Part shown: positions 26,823-36,089 of the stretch, piece by piece
Numbering within the stretch: position 1 is the first letter of the stretch
How the letters are laid out: the number at the start of each line of letters is the position of its first letter
Assembly: GCA_009827235.1 (NCBI GenBank)
Contig: SPMW01000004.1
Span: forward strand, 16,097-80,096
Direction: 5' to 3'
DNA length: 64,000 nt
From: Candidatus Campylobacter infans
GTDB taxonomy: Bacteria; Campylobacterota; Campylobacteria; Campylobacterales; Campylobacteraceae
Program-made: the position numbers and the translations under genes
Notes under the pieces: model-generated
Seen by the model: only the letters and a program-made list of their open reading frames with translations
What the model was told of the DNA's origin: nothing
Database searches by the model: none

Positions 26823-27558
26823 GTTTAAAAAAGCTTTTGAAAATAAGGCAAATATCGGCTATATAGTTGCTGGTTATCCAAGCTTGGAGTATTCAAAAAA
26901 TTTTATAAATGCCCTTGATGATAGCGCGCTTGATTTGCTAGAAATTGGCATCCCTTATAGCGATCCCTTAGCTGATGGGCCTGTAATCGCCAAAGCTGCC
27001 TTTGATGCTTGCCAAAATGGCGTTAGCACCGATAGTGTCTTTGAAATGCTAAAAGAATGTAAAACTAGCAAATGCTTGGTGTTTTTGGTTTATTATAATA
27101 TGATTTTTGCTTATGGCGAGGATGAGTTTTTATTAAAATGCCAAGAATGCGGTATAAGCGGGCTTATAGTGCCAGATTTACCTTATGAAGAAAATAAAAG
27201 TCTAAAAAACAAATGCGATAAAATCGGCATTGCGCTAATTGCGCTAATAAGCGTAACATCAGGCCATCGCGCCAAAAAAATTCTAAAAAACACAAGCGGA
27301 TTTGTGTATATGGTATCAGTCCTTGGCGTAACAGGTGGCGAGCAAAGTAGCCAAAATAGCCTAAAAAATCTTTACTCACATATTCGTAAATATAGCGATT
27401 TGCCAATAGCTGTGGGCTTTGGGCTAAAAAACAATGCTGATGTAAAAGCCACAAAATGCTACGCAGACGGAGCCATAATCGGCACGCAAATCGTAAAAGC
27501 CAGCAAAGATAAAAGCGTAAGCGAACTAAATGCTTTTATAAAAGAGCTTTTTGCTTGA
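26815..27558 (+). CDS. trpA: Tryptophan synthase alpha subunit
   Basis: TrpA cleaves indole-3-glycerol phosphate to indole, channelled to TrpB. The 247-residue TIM-barrel protein has the early catalytic Glu in LLEIGIPYSDPLADGPVI, the catalytic Asp in LIVPDLPYEE, and VSVLGVTGGEQ in the later part. It follows trpB with an 8-base overlap and is ended by a hairpin terminator at 27601. Confidence 0.96.
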   Translation: MDKFKKAFENKANIGYIVAGYPSLEYSKNFINALDDSALDLLEIGIPYSDPLADGPVIAKAAFDACQNGVSTDSVFEMLKECKTSKCLVFLVYYNMIFAYGEDEFLLKCQECGISGLIVPDLPYEENKSLKNKCDKIGIALIALISVTSGHRAKKILKNTSGFVYMVSVLGVTGGEQSSQNSLKNLYSHIRKYSDLPIAVGFGLKNNADVKATKCYADGAIIGTQIVKASKDKSVSELNAFIKELFA

Positions 27559-27600
27559 TGATTTTTGCTTTTATAAAGAATTAAAATTTATTCTTTTTGG

Positions 27601-27645
27601 TTAGCATTTGCCAAGGTGGCTAGGTAAATGCTAGCTTTTTATTTT
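27601..27645 (+). terminator. Rho-independent terminator after trpBA
   Basis: Left arm TTAGCATTTGCC (27601-27612) pairs with GGTAAATGCTAG (27623-27634, with G-U pairs), followed by CTTTTTATTTT. It lies 43 bases after the trpA stop. The remaining 27559-27876 spacer is AT-rich with no gene seen. Confidence 0.75.
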
Positions 27646-27876
27646 CCAAAGTAAAAATTATGAAGCGATTTTAAAATACAAAAATTAAATTACAGAGCAT
27701 AACAAGCAAAAAATTACAAAGTTTTGTTTTAAAATTTATTTTACATTATGAAATTTTAAAATTTAAAAGATATCTCCAAAAAAGCTAATTTTATAGCAAA
27801 ATTACTTTAAAATTTGCTAGAAATTCCTTCTAAAATAAAATGGGCAATGTTTTGAAAAATTTGATACGCTTTTATC

Positions 27877-28377
27877 GTGCCGTTGCAGTTTAAAAAATGG
27901 AGCGTGCAAAAAAATCTAAATAAAAATTTTAAACTAATTTTTAGCGATATTTTAGAGCCAAATTCTTTTATCTTTAACGGCAAGGATTGTCAAATTCGCT
28001 GCTGCTTTCAAATATGGACTAGGTGCGAAAGCAAAATAAACCTGCGCTTAAAAGAGCCACCACCAACTACGCATAAAGACTTTCAAATGTGGCAATACAA
28101 CAACACGCCAGAAGCTAGAAAATACTTTGATAAGAAAAAATATCAGTGGGATTTTGCAGTAGTTAGACAAGGTTTTTATGATTATAAATGTATTATTATA
28201 AAAGAAACAGAACTAAATCCAAGGGTGCAATACATATTTTTTAGGGCTTTTGATAGCAAAACAAAAAAGAATTTAAAAAGCCTAGATTTTGAGAGATTAT
28301 CGCATAAAAACACTACAATTCCAGGCTTTGGCAAAGCAGATGTAATAGCAGAATACAAAAGGATGTTTGATGAGTAA
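27877..28377 (+). pseudogene. C-terminal part of a DNA methyltransferase-like gene
   Basis: An open frame of 166 codons from a GTG at 27877, with no ribosome binding site. Just upstream in frame is a stop codon followed by YAFIVPLQFKKWSVQ, so the protein frame continues before the GTG and was cut by an upstream change. The product resembles the C-terminal portion of SAM-dependent (DNA) methyltransferases of Campylobacter: LEPNSFIFNGKD, QWDFAVVRQGFYDYK, and TTIPGFGKADVI. No motif I or NPPF remains. It lies between trpA and a pseudouridine synthase. The family call is from memory of the sequence style, so it is tentative. Confidence 0.5.
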
Positions 28378-28456
28378 TTTAATAAAGTTTTTTGAAGAAA
28401 TTCACAAAGATAAATCTAAAATCACAGCATCGCCAGATGGCAAGATTTTTGAATAA
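28370..28456 (+). pseudogene. Truncated 28-codon gene overlapping the methyltransferase fragment
   Basis: An ATG at 28370 overlaps the end of the methyltransferase frame by 8 bases and reads MSNLIKFFEEIHKDKSK, then SPDGKIFE and a stop. The overlap is typical of an operon. The short length and high AT content suggest the start of a second gene, possibly the partner endonuclease, that has been lost. The product itself is not recognised. Confidence 0.4.
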
Positions 28457-28851
28457 AATTTTAAAAATTATCATTTTTAAGCCTAAAATAATTTGAAATA
28501 CATACATCTTATTTTCTAATTTTAATAGATTAATCTTAGCGTTTAAATTAGCAAACTTGCGCTCCAAATCGCTCTTTGCGGTAGATTTTCTACTTTGGCA
28601 AGTAAAAATAAAGCCTAGATTACACTTTGATATTTTATAATTTTATAGGCTATGCTATTTTAACAAGTTTAAAAGCATTGTAATGATGAATTTAATGGCT
28701 ATTATAGTAATTTATCTATATTTTTTACAATTATGCCATAAATTTTAATTGAGTATAAATTTGCCACAGCCTTAAATTTGGTGGCAAATATTATGAATTT
28801 TAAATTAGATAAAATAAAAATACCTAAGCAAAAGGCTTAAATTTTATTAAT
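28457..28851. other. Gene-poor AT-rich spacer
   Basis: 395 bases between the decayed methyltransferase locus and the pseudouridine synthase. An open frame of 62 codons on the minus strand (28379-28567) has no ribosome binding site or recognisable product. The rest looks like remnants of lost DNA. Confidence 0.5.
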
Positions 28852-29865
28852 TTATAAAATCTCACTGCTTAAAAGATTAAAATTTGCCTGTGATTTTATT
28901 TCATATTTTTGAGATTTGTAAATAAATTTTAGTTCATTTGCATGGAGCATTAGTCGCGTTGCGCCGGTTAAATTTATACGCTCTTGTAGGCTTAGTTTGT
29001 TATCGATTAAATCGCCGGTTTGTTCTTTGCTAAGTCCATAAAGCGGCTCGCCTAAAATGCAATGTTTTATGTGAAACAAATGCAATCTAATTTGGTGTTG
29101 CCTACCAGTAAGTGGCAAACATTCAAGCAAGCTGGCATTACAATTAAGCTCTTTGGCGGATTTAAGCACGCGAATTAGCGTAAGCGCGCGCTTGCCATCA
29201 TCTGCTATAACCATCTTTTGCTTTAAAGCAGTAGCATACCCGCCTAATTTCATGGCTTTATCGATAAAATAACCCTTAAAATCTTTAATAAATTCAAACT
29301 TTTGCTTAAACTCACTAAAAATTTCGCTATCAAGACTACTTTTAGTAAATTTGCGTAAATCTCCGCGTTCTACTAAAATATCTGCGCAAAAATCGCCCTT
29401 TACATAGGCTAAATAGCTTTTAAAAACCGCACGATTTTCAAAAAGTTCTTTTAGTTTTGTTGTAGCTTGGGGTGATTTTGCTACTAGCAAAAGTCCGCTA
29501 GTTTGAGCATCTAAGCGGTGCGCCACGCATGCTTGTTTGCCGTATAAATGCCAAATTTCATCATACATATTATAAGGACTTTTTCGCCCGCTAGGATGGC
29601 TTAAAAGCCCACTAGGCTTATCAAATACAGCAAAATCATCGCATTCAAAAATCGGCTTTAATCCGCGTGACTCACACACATAATCAATCATAAAAAGCTC
29701 GCCATCTATGATATCATTTTTGGCTAGTAGCGCACCAGAGCCATTTTGCAATCTGCCTTTATCGCATAATCTTTGGGCTTGCTTTATGTTATATCCTAGG
29801 TTTTTTAATGCGACAAAGACCTTTTTTTGTGAAAATTCACCGATTTTTACTAATTTGTATGGCAT
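28852..29865 (-). CDS. RluA/RluD-family pseudouridine synthase
   Basis: This enzyme isomerises specific uridines in ribosomal RNA. The 337-residue protein has an N-terminal S4-like segment (LKNLGYNIKQAQRLCDKGRL), the catalytic motif HRLDAQTSGLLLVAKS, whose Asp is the nucleophile, and a C-terminal PLTGRQHQIRLHL followed by HCILGEPLYG. In C. jejuni a homologous gene neighbours purB, as here, with a methyltransferase gene in between. The specific target site is not predictable from sequence. Confidence 0.88.
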   Translation of the reverse strand: MPYKLVKIGEFSQKKVFVALKNLGYNIKQAQRLCDKGRLQNGSGALLAKNDIIDGELFMIDYVCESRGLKPIFECDDFAVFDKPSGLLSHPSGRKSPYNMYDEIWHLYGKQACVAHRLDAQTSGLLLVAKSPQATTKLKELFENRAVFKSYLAYVKGDFCADILVERGDLRKFTKSSLDSEIFSEFKQKFEFIKDFKGYFIDKAMKLGGYATALKQKMVIADDGKRALTLIRVLKSAKELNCNASLLECLPLTGRQHQIRLHLFHIKHCILGEPLYGLSKEQTGDLIDNKLSLQERINLTGATRLMLHANELKFIYKSQKYEIKSQANFNLLSSEIL

Positions 29866-29948
29866 ATTTTTGCCTTTTGAGTTTAAAATTTTATTTTAGG
29901 TAATGATTTTGGGAGCAGTGGATTAAAATTTATAAACATTTTACAGCT

Positions 29949-30698
29949 TTATTTGCTAATTATCATCGCGCCTATTTCGCGCGAATGTGTGAGTTTTACC
30001 ATTTTGTTAGTATCTGCGTATTTGCTTATGATTTTAGCGCATAGCTTTTCATCTACGCTAGCTAAACTCATTTTGCATTGTATTTTTGTGCGGTTTATGG
30101 CATCATCTAGGCTTAGCATTTTTGTAAAATTTTGTTTGAAATATTTGTAGGTTATAGGTGATTTGTCAGCGTTTTCTAGCCATTTTAACGCATCTGGCAA
30201 GCCTTTTGGTAAAATCAGATTTGCGCCGTGAGCTTCTAAAACCTCTTGGGTTAGCCCGTCTTGCCTATATCTGCCCCAGCCTACATAGCAAAAATACTCT
30301 CTACCAAGATTTAGAGCATTTAAAAAGCTTTTTTCATTATTAAGCGCTGGTGTCATAGCACCAAAAACTATATCAAAAGCACCTAAATCTTTATAGCTTT
30401 CATCAAAATCAGCGCATTTTATACTAATATTTTTTAGCCCTAGACTAAGGCAGTCGCTATGTAAATCATCAAGCATATTTTTAGAAATATCCAAGCAAAG
30501 CACGCTATTTGCGCTGTTTGCAAGTTCAAGGGCAAAACGCCCATTACCACAACCTATATCAATTATGCTTTTATTATTAAAATTTACGCCAAATTCTTTA
30601 AAAAAATTTAAAATTTCCAAGGTGTCGCTATTATTTTGCTTGAAGCGTTCAAAAGTTTTTGCCTTTTCGTCCCAAATTTCTCTTTGCTTGTTATTCAT
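29949..30698 (-). CDS. SAM-dependent methyltransferase
   Basis: The 249-residue protein has a class I methyltransferase motif I (SIIDIGCGNGRFALELA, about residue 40), a Motif II-like VLCLDISKNML, and FDIVFGAMTPALN in the motif IV position. It overlaps the end of purB by 8 bases. The substrate is not identifiable; a small-molecule methylation is likely. Confidence 0.8.
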   Translation of the reverse strand: MNNKQREIWDEKAKTFERFKQNNSDTLEILNFFKEFGVNFNNKSIIDIGCGNGRFALELANSANSVLCLDISKNMLDDLHSDCLSLGLKNISIKCADFDESYKDLGAFDIVFGAMTPALNNEKSFLNALNLGREYFCYVGWGRYRQDGLTQEVLEAHGANLILPKGLPDALKWLENADKSPITYKYFKQNFTKMLSLDDAINRTKIQCKMSLASVDEKLCAKIISKYADTNKMVKLTHSREIGAMIISK

Positions 30699-32031
30699 CT
30701 ACGCCCTTAAATACACGCTCAAATATAGCATCTACATTTTTGGTGTAATAGCTATAATCAAAACAAGCCTTAATTTCATCATCGCTTAATTTTGCTCGTA
30801 AATCGCTATCGTTTAAGAGATATTGTAAAAATAACGAATTGCCATTTTCATCAAGCGCACTTTTACCCTCGCTTAAATCAGCCCAAACTTTCATAGCGTT
30901 TGTTTGAACGATTTTATAGGCATCTTCGCGGCTAATCCCTCTCTTAGGTAGCTCTAAAAGCACGCGCCCAGAAAATACCAAGCCACCTGTTAAGTTTAGG
31001 TTTTTCATCATATTTTGTGGGTAGATTACTAAATTTTTAATTAAACTTGTAAGGCGAGCTAGCATAAAATCAGCCGTAATAAACGCATCTGGCAAAATAA
31101 ATCTCTCCACTGAACTATGGCTAATATCGCGCTCGTGCCAAAGTGCTACATTCTCCATAGCCGGCGTTACATAGCTTCTTAAAACCCGACAAAGCCCAGT
31201 GATATTTTCGCTTAGCACGGGATTTCTTTTGTGCGGCATAGCACTTGATCCTTTTTGTCCTGGGCTAAAATATTCTTCGGTTTCATAAACTTCTGTGCGT
31301 TGATAATGTCGCAAGGCTATGGCGATTTTTTCACAGCTACTAGCTAGCATGGCAATAGCGGTTATTACTTGTGCGTAACGATCGCGCTGAATGATTTGGT
31401 TGCTAGCTGGGGCAGGATTTAGTCCTAAATATTCGCATACTAAATTTTCAAGCTCTAATGGAGCGTGCGCAAAATTTCCCATTGCTCCACTAATTTTACC
31501 AGTTGAAATAGTGGATTTTGCGTGCTTTAAAAGCTCTAAGGCGCGGTTTATTTCATCATACCATATCGCAAGCACCAAGCCAAAGGTTATTGGCTCGCCG
31601 TGAATGCCGTGGCTTCTGCCGACCATAAGTGTGGATTTATGCTCAAATGCGCGCGTTTTTATGGCTTTTTTTAGCTCTTTTACATCGCTTAAAATTAAAT
31701 CCATTGAATCTATGATTTGGAGGGCGTTTGCTGTATCTATACAATCGCTACTTGTCATACCATAATGGATAAATCGGCTTTCATCGCCTAAACTTTTGCT
31801 TAGGCTAGTTAAAAATGCTATCACATCGTGCTTTGTTGTTTTTTCTATTTCATCGATTTGTGCTACATCAAATTTTGCGTTTTTTTGTATTTTTTCGCAA
31901 TCATCATCTGGGATTAAACCTAATTTATTCCAGGCTTTGATAGCAGCTAGTTCGACTTTTAACCAAGCATCGTATTTGGCTTGTTGCGTCCATTTGCTTT
32001 TCATTTCATCTCGTGCGTATCGTTCTACCAT
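30691..32031 (-). CDS. purB: Adenylosuccinate lyase
   Basis: PurB cleaves SAICAR and adenylosuccinate in purine synthesis. The 446-residue protein belongs to the fumarase/aspartase superfamily, with the signature GSSAMPHKRNPVLSE, an early VGRSHGIHGEPITFG, and HYGMTSSDCIDTANAL. The upstream leader has a parS-like palindrome. The downstream methyltransferase overlaps it by 8 bases. Confidence 0.96.
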   Translation of the reverse strand: MVERYARDEMKSKWTQQAKYDAWLKVELAAIKAWNKLGLIPDDDCEKIQKNAKFDVAQIDEIEKTTKHDVIAFLTSLSKSLGDESRFIHYGMTSSDCIDTANALQIIDSMDLILSDVKELKKAIKTRAFEHKSTLMVGRSHGIHGEPITFGLVLAIWYDEINRALELLKHAKSTISTGKISGAMGNFAHAPLELENLVCEYLGLNPAPASNQIIQRDRYAQVITAIAMLASSCEKIAIALRHYQRTEVYETEEYFSPGQKGSSAMPHKRNPVLSENITGLCRVLRSYVTPAMENVALWHERDISHSSVERFILPDAFITADFMLARLTSLIKNLVIYPQNMMKNLNLTGGLVFSGRVLLELPKRGISREDAYKIVQTNAMKVWADLSEGKSALDENGNSLFLQYLLNDSDLRAKLSDDEIKACFDYSYYTKNVDAIFERVFKGVDE

Positions 32032-32046
32032 ATTTACTCCTTGCTG

Positions 32047-32062
32047 TGTTTCGTGTGAAACA
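32047..32062. promoter_or_regulatory. parS-like palindrome in the purB leader
   Basis: TGTTTCGTGTGAAACA has perfect 6-base inverted arms TGTTTC/GAAACA and matches the bacterial parS consensus TGTTTCACGTGAAACA at 14 of 16 positions. It lies about 29 kb from dnaA, in a typical position for ParB loading, on the non-coding strand between purB and fliY. Confidence 0.6.
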
Positions 32063-32191
32063 AAACTTCATTGCTTGTTTTATAAGACATTAAAATTTTA
32101 ATGCTTCAAAAGCCTTAAACGCTTGTTATAAGCCATATAAACTTAAATTTTAATTACAGCCTTATTTAAAACGGCATAAAATTTATTAACA

Positions 32192-33004
32192 TTATTTTAA
32201 TTGTTCTAAGCGTTCTTTTTTGCTACCAATTTCTGTGATTTGTACGCCAAAATTACCATCTATTATCACCACTTCGCCAAGGGCCACTAGTTTATCTCCT
32301 ATTAGCACTTCAAGCGGATCATTTGCTAGCTGATTTAGCTCGATTACTGAGCCTATATCCATAGACAGCACATCTTTTAAAAGCATTTTTTTAGAACCAA
32401 TTCTCACGCGAATAGGTAAGCGCACATCCATTATAAGCCCGATATTTCGTATTTCATCGCCTAATTCTGCTTTATTTTGGCCTTGGGCTTGATTTTGGCT
32501 TGGATCAATGGCCCTTAAAAATGCCCTATCTACCGCAAAAGCCAAATGACCCATTATGCCATCAAGGCTTACGCTATACACAAAAATTTTATCAAATTCA
32601 CTTAAATGTAATGGCTCATTTTGTCCTATAAATGCGATATTTTCAATTTCAAAATTTAATTTTGGTAAATCATTTTGGGCATTAAGAGCGGTGCTAATAG
32701 CAGATAAAATATTAGAAAAAATCTCTTTACACGCGTCTATTTCATCGTTTGTGATTTCTTCATTCATTGTAGGTTTTTCTTCGCCTAGCATTAAATCATT
32801 TATCGCTGTTACTAATAAAGGCGTTGCACAAATCCTTATTTTGCCCTCACCAGCATTTACTAACGCACTTATTACAGGCGGATTTATGCCAGTTTGAACC
32901 CTGGCTTCAAACTCGTTTGCTTCGCCTATTACAGGCGCTTTACCAGTTAGCCCTTCGATAGTAGAACTACTCTCAGAGCTAAAAATTTCTAAAAATTTAT
33001 TCAT
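32192..33004 (-). CDS. fliY: Flagellar motor switch protein FliY (FliN-like)
   Basis: FliY is part of the flagellar C-ring. The C-terminal SpoA/FliN domain (about residues 195-265) contains MDVRLPIRVRIGSKKMLLKD, VLSMDIGSVIELNQLA and DKLVALGEVVII, which are typical of FliN. The N-terminus is CheC-like (VNAGEGKIRICATPLL). Length is about 270 residues from the ATG at 33004, where MNKFLEIF starts, overlapping the fliM stop by 8 bases. An ATG six bases upstream in frame is also possible. It ends the fliA-fliM-fliY run. Confidence 0.9.
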   Translation of the reverse strand: MNKFLEIFSSESSSTIEGLTGKAPVIGEANEFEARVQTGINPPVISALVNAGEGKIRICATPLLVTAINDLMLGEEKPTMNEEITNDEIDACKEIFSNILSAISTALNAQNDLPKLNFEIENIAFIGQNEPLHLSEFDKIFVYSVSLDGIMGHLAFAVDRAFLRAIDPSQNQAQGQNKAELGDEIRNIGLIMDVRLPIRVRIGSKKMLLKDVLSMDIGSVIELNQLANDPLEVLIGDKLVALGEVVIIDGNFGVQITEIGSKKERLEQLK

Positions 33005-34100
33005 CTTCATATTCTTCGCTTTCTTGCCCTTGCTCTTCATCATAGGCTTGGATTTTGGCTATTCTGTCTTCTTCATAGCTTTCTAAAATCGCCTTTATTT
33101 CATCTTTATCGGTTTTTATTAATTCTTCGATTTGTATGCTTTTATGATAGCGGTATAAGCCAACTTGTGCTAAAAAAACATCTTTTTTGTCTATGCTTAC
33201 TATGGCTTTATCATCAGCACTTCTATTTAGTTTTAAAATATCGCCTGGTTTAAGCTCTAAGAATTCATGCACGCTAATATTTGTGCGTCCCAAAATAGCC
33301 TCATAAAGCACCTCAGCACGACCTACTAGTGTTTTTAGCTCTTTATTGCGTGATTTTTTAGCACTTGTTTCGCCTAGCATTACATCGCGGTTAGCAAGCT
33401 TTGAAAGTATAGGTTCAAGGTATATCACAGGATAGCAAAAGTTTATCATACCGCTACTTGCGCCTATGATTATCTCCATTACAGCCATAATTATAATTTC
33501 ATTTTGGCTTACTACTTGAACGACATTTGGGCTTGATTCTTTGGCTTCTATATTTGGATACATATCAGTTACCATGCTCCAACTCTCGCGCAAGCGTTGC
33601 ATCATAATGCGCAAAATCGCATCCAATAAATTTATTTCTATTTCGGTTAATTCACGATTGCTATCAAAACCATCGCCATTACCGCCTAGCAAGCGATCTA
33701 TCATAGGAAAGGCTATGCTTGGGTTGATTTCTAGCACGCAATTACCATCAAGTGGTTTAATGCTAAATACATTAAAACTAGTAGGGCTTGGCAAGCTCAT
33801 TAAAAACTCGCCATAAGTCATTTGATCTACGCTATGGAGCTTGATTTCTACGATAGAGCGCATAATTGATGAAATTTGGCTTGCTAGATTACGCGCTAAT
33901 TTATCGTGTATGCCTTTAATGGCGCGAAGTTGCTCTTTGCTTACGCGATTTGGGCGTTTAAAATCATAGATGATGATTTGTTTATCATCGGGCAATTTAG
34001 ATGATTTTTTTGATACTATCGTATCGCTATTTTGAGCCTCGTCATCATCTACAGCTTGTAAAAGAGCGTCTATTTCTTCTTGACTTAAAATATCTGCCAT
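32997..34100 (-). CDS. fliM: Flagellar motor switch protein FliM
   Basis: FliM binds CheY-P and controls rotation direction. The 367-residue protein starts MADILSQEEIDALLQAV, the CheY-binding helix, and the FliM core is seen in DKLARNLASQISSIMRSIVEI and DRLLGGNGDGFDSNRELTEIE. The acidic C-terminal tail ends in EEYEDE. The start touches fliA's stop at 34100. It forms one operon with the flagellar sigma factor. Confidence 0.96.
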   Translation of the reverse strand: MADILSQEEIDALLQAVDDDEAQNSDTIVSKKSSKLPDDKQIIIYDFKRPNRVSKEQLRAIKGIHDKLARNLASQISSIMRSIVEIKLHSVDQMTYGEFLMSLPSPTSFNVFSIKPLDGNCVLEINPSIAFPMIDRLLGGNGDGFDSNRELTEIEINLLDAILRIMMQRLRESWSMVTDMYPNIEAKESSPNVVQVVSQNEIIIMAVMEIIIGASSGMINFCYPVIYLEPILSKLANRDVMLGETSAKKSRNKELKTLVGRAEVLYEAILGRTNISVHEFLELKPGDILKLNRSADDKAIVSIDKKDVFLAQVGLYRYHKSIQIEELIKTDKDEIKAILESYEEDRIAKIQAYDEEQGQESEEYEDE

Positions 34101-34813
34101 TAAAAGCCTAACCTTTCTCTAATTTTTAAAATAAGTTGTTTGTTAATTTGTGAAATGCGCGATTGTGTGATATGTAAAATTTCGCTAATTTCACGCAAAT
34201 TTAATTCTTCAAAATAATAAAGCTGTAAAATTTGCTGTTCTTTTGGTTTAAATTCTTTTAAAATTTCTTTAATTTTTTCAATCAATTCATCTTTTTCTAT
34301 GCTTTCAAGCACGCTGTTTTTATTTGATGTGCCTAAATAACTATATTGCTCATCAAGCGGTAAAAGCATTGTTATTTCATTCATAGCGCGCGCATCGCGT
34401 ATTTGTTTTATGTCTAGGTTTAGCTTTTTGGCTAGCCATTCATCGCTTGGTTCTTCTTCGTGTTCGTTAAAATAACTATTTATGGCTTCGTTTATTTGCT
34501 TTATTAATTTTCTATCGCCCCTGCTTAGCACATCAAGCCCGCGCAAAAAATCTAGCATCGCGCCATATACACGCGTTCTAGCATAGCCCCAAAAATTATC
34601 ATTTATTTCTTTATCATATGAGCGCGAGAGCTTTACCATAGCCGTTACGCCAGCGCCTATTAAATCATTTAGCTCCACGCAAGCTGGCAGGCGAGATTTT
34701 AACCGCAAAGCAAGCCCGCGTAAGGCCGGCATATAATTTAGCACCAAATCATCTTGGCTTTTTTTAATTTCGCTTTTGTAAATATCAAGCTGCTTGCGCT
34801 TTTGTTCGTTCAT
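34100..34813 (-). CDS. fliA: Flagellar sigma factor FliA (sigma-28)
   Basis: FliA drives late flagellar genes such as flaA. The 237-residue protein shows sigma-70 family regions: region 2 with GVTAMVKLSRSYDKE and the DNA-melting NFWGYARTRVYGAMLDFLRG, region 3 in KLNLDIKQIRDAR, and region 4 with LNLREISEILHITQSRISQI. It overlaps the upstream small membrane gene by 29 bases. The fliY-fliM-fliA neighbours are co-transcribed. Confidence 0.95.
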   Translation of the reverse strand: MNEQKRKQLDIYKSEIKKSQDDLVLNYMPALRGLALRLKSRLPACVELNDLIGAGVTAMVKLSRSYDKEINDNFWGYARTRVYGAMLDFLRGLDVLSRGDRKLIKQINEAINSYFNEHEEEPSDEWLAKKLNLDIKQIRDARAMNEITMLLPLDEQYSYLGTSNKNSVLESIEKDELIEKIKEILKEFKPKEQQILQLYYFEELNLREISEILHITQSRISQINKQLILKIRERLGF

Positions 34814-35153
34814 TATTTTTAACGCCCTTTTTGCGTTTTAAAGTGCTTTTAGGCACTAATTTTTCGCGTTTAATTTCTATTATTGCATCCATTCTTCTTT
34901 CTCTATCGTTTAATTCATCGATTAAATAATCGTTTATTTCTTCATATCGTTCTTTATCAAAGCACCACATAGCCTTTTTGCCAGTTTCTATGTAATTCAT
35001 AATTATAATATGTATAATTAAGTAAAAAATAAAAGTAATTAAAAACGCATATATTAGCATTTGCGAAGCAGATAAATCAGCTATAACGATAAAAGCAAGA
35101 CTTACAAAAAAACCGCAAGCTGTAAAAAAACCTACGAAATTATCAGTATTCAT
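34785..35153 (-). CDS. Small membrane protein upstream of fliA
   Basis: A 122-residue protein with two predicted transmembrane segments (FFTACGFFVSLAFIVIADL and LIYAFLITFIFYLIIHIII) followed by a charged cytoplasmic C-terminus rich in Glu and Lys. In C. jejuni an unnamed gene occupies the same place between flhG and fliA. Its function is unknown. It overlaps fliA by 29 bases, so its expression is tied to the flagellar block. Confidence 0.7.
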   Translation of the reverse strand: MNTDNFVGFFTACGFFVSLAFIVIADLSASQMLIYAFLITFIFYLIIHIIIMNYIETGKKAMWCFDKERYEEINDYLIDELNDRERRMDAIIEIKREKLVPKSTLKRKKGVKNNERTKAQAA

Positions 35154-35222
35154 TCTTTACCTTTATTTAAATTTTAATTGTATTTTACAGGCAAATTAGC
35201 TAGAAAACATTAAAATTTTAAT

Positions 35223-36089
35223 CTAAGAACCATTAGCTAATTGCTTAAAAAATCCTGTAAAACTTTTGCCATTTATCCCTTTAAGCACTTTTTGTTCCAT
35301 AGCAGCTAAAAGACCATCTGCAATGCTTTTTAAGCCTATACAAGGCTGCGCATCTGGTGCTTCATCGCTAAAAAGAGCACGGTTTTTAATGCTTTTAGTT
35401 ATTGTATTATCGCGCAGTATATAGCCTAAAAATTCTAACTCTAAACTTTGTATATTGCGCTTTGCTACATTTTGGATTGTGTTAAAAATTTTAAGTGCCT
35501 CATCTTCGTTTTTAGCAAAATTTACTATCATAAAAACACGCTTTTTATCCGCACAACTTGTTTTAAGCACAGCATAAGCGTCAGTAATTGCGGCAGGATC
35601 TGGCGTGGTAACTACGATTATTTCATCGCTTGCGCCTAAAAATGTTTGCGTGCTAGGTCCTATGCCAGCGCCTGTGTCTATTACCAAAAAATCAGCTTCA
35701 TTTAAAATTTGCGCATCATTTATAAACTTATCAAATAAATAATTATCATTAAACTTAAAAATATCTGCGCCACTTTCGCCAGGCACTAAGTATAAATTTT
35801 GTTTTACTTCAACGATAATATCGCTAAACTCGCATTCTCCGCGCATAACATTTAATAAATTTTTATTAGCTCGCACATTTAAAAGCACATCAAGATTTGC
35901 TAAACCTATATCAGCATCAAAAAGCACTACTTTATAGCCATTTTTTGCTAAGATATTTGCTAAATTTGCGCTTATTGCGCTTTTGCCAACGCCACCTTTG
36001 CCACTAGTGATTGCGATGGCGTGAGTGTTTGGCTTTTGCGCGCTATTTGCTAGTAAAGAGCGTAATTTACTTGCTTGATCCATTGCCAA
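35223..36089 (-). CDS. flhG: Flagellar number regulator FlhG (MinD-like ATPase)
   Basis: FlhG limits flagellar number and acts with FlhF. The 288-residue MinD/ParA-family protein has the deviant Walker A TSGKGGVGKSAISANLA, Walker A' VVLFDADIGLANLDVLL, and Walker B LVIDTGAGIG. The start overlaps flhF by 23 bases; an internal ATG at 36083 is also possible. In C. jejuni this protein also affects where cells divide. Confidence 0.94.
   Translation of the reverse strand: MAMDQASKLRSLLANSAQKPNTHAIAITSGKGGVGKSAISANLANILAKNGYKVVLFDADIGLANLDVLLNVRANKNLLNVMRGECEFSDIIVEVKQNLYLVPGESGADIFKFNDNYLFDKFINDAQILNEADFLVIDTGAGIGPSTQTFLGASDEIIVVTTPDPAAITDAYAVLKTSCADKKRVFMIVNFAKNEDEALKIFNTIQNVAKRNIQSLELEFLGYILRDNTITKSIKNRALFSDEAPDAQPCIGLKSIADGLLAAMEQKVLKGINGKSFTGFFKQLANGS

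Noticed and set aside
28379-28567. 62-codon open frame on the minus strand in the spacer after the methyltransferase remnant
   Set aside because: No ribosome binding site, composition of AT-rich intergenic DNA, overlaps a plus-strand fragment, and no recognisable product.
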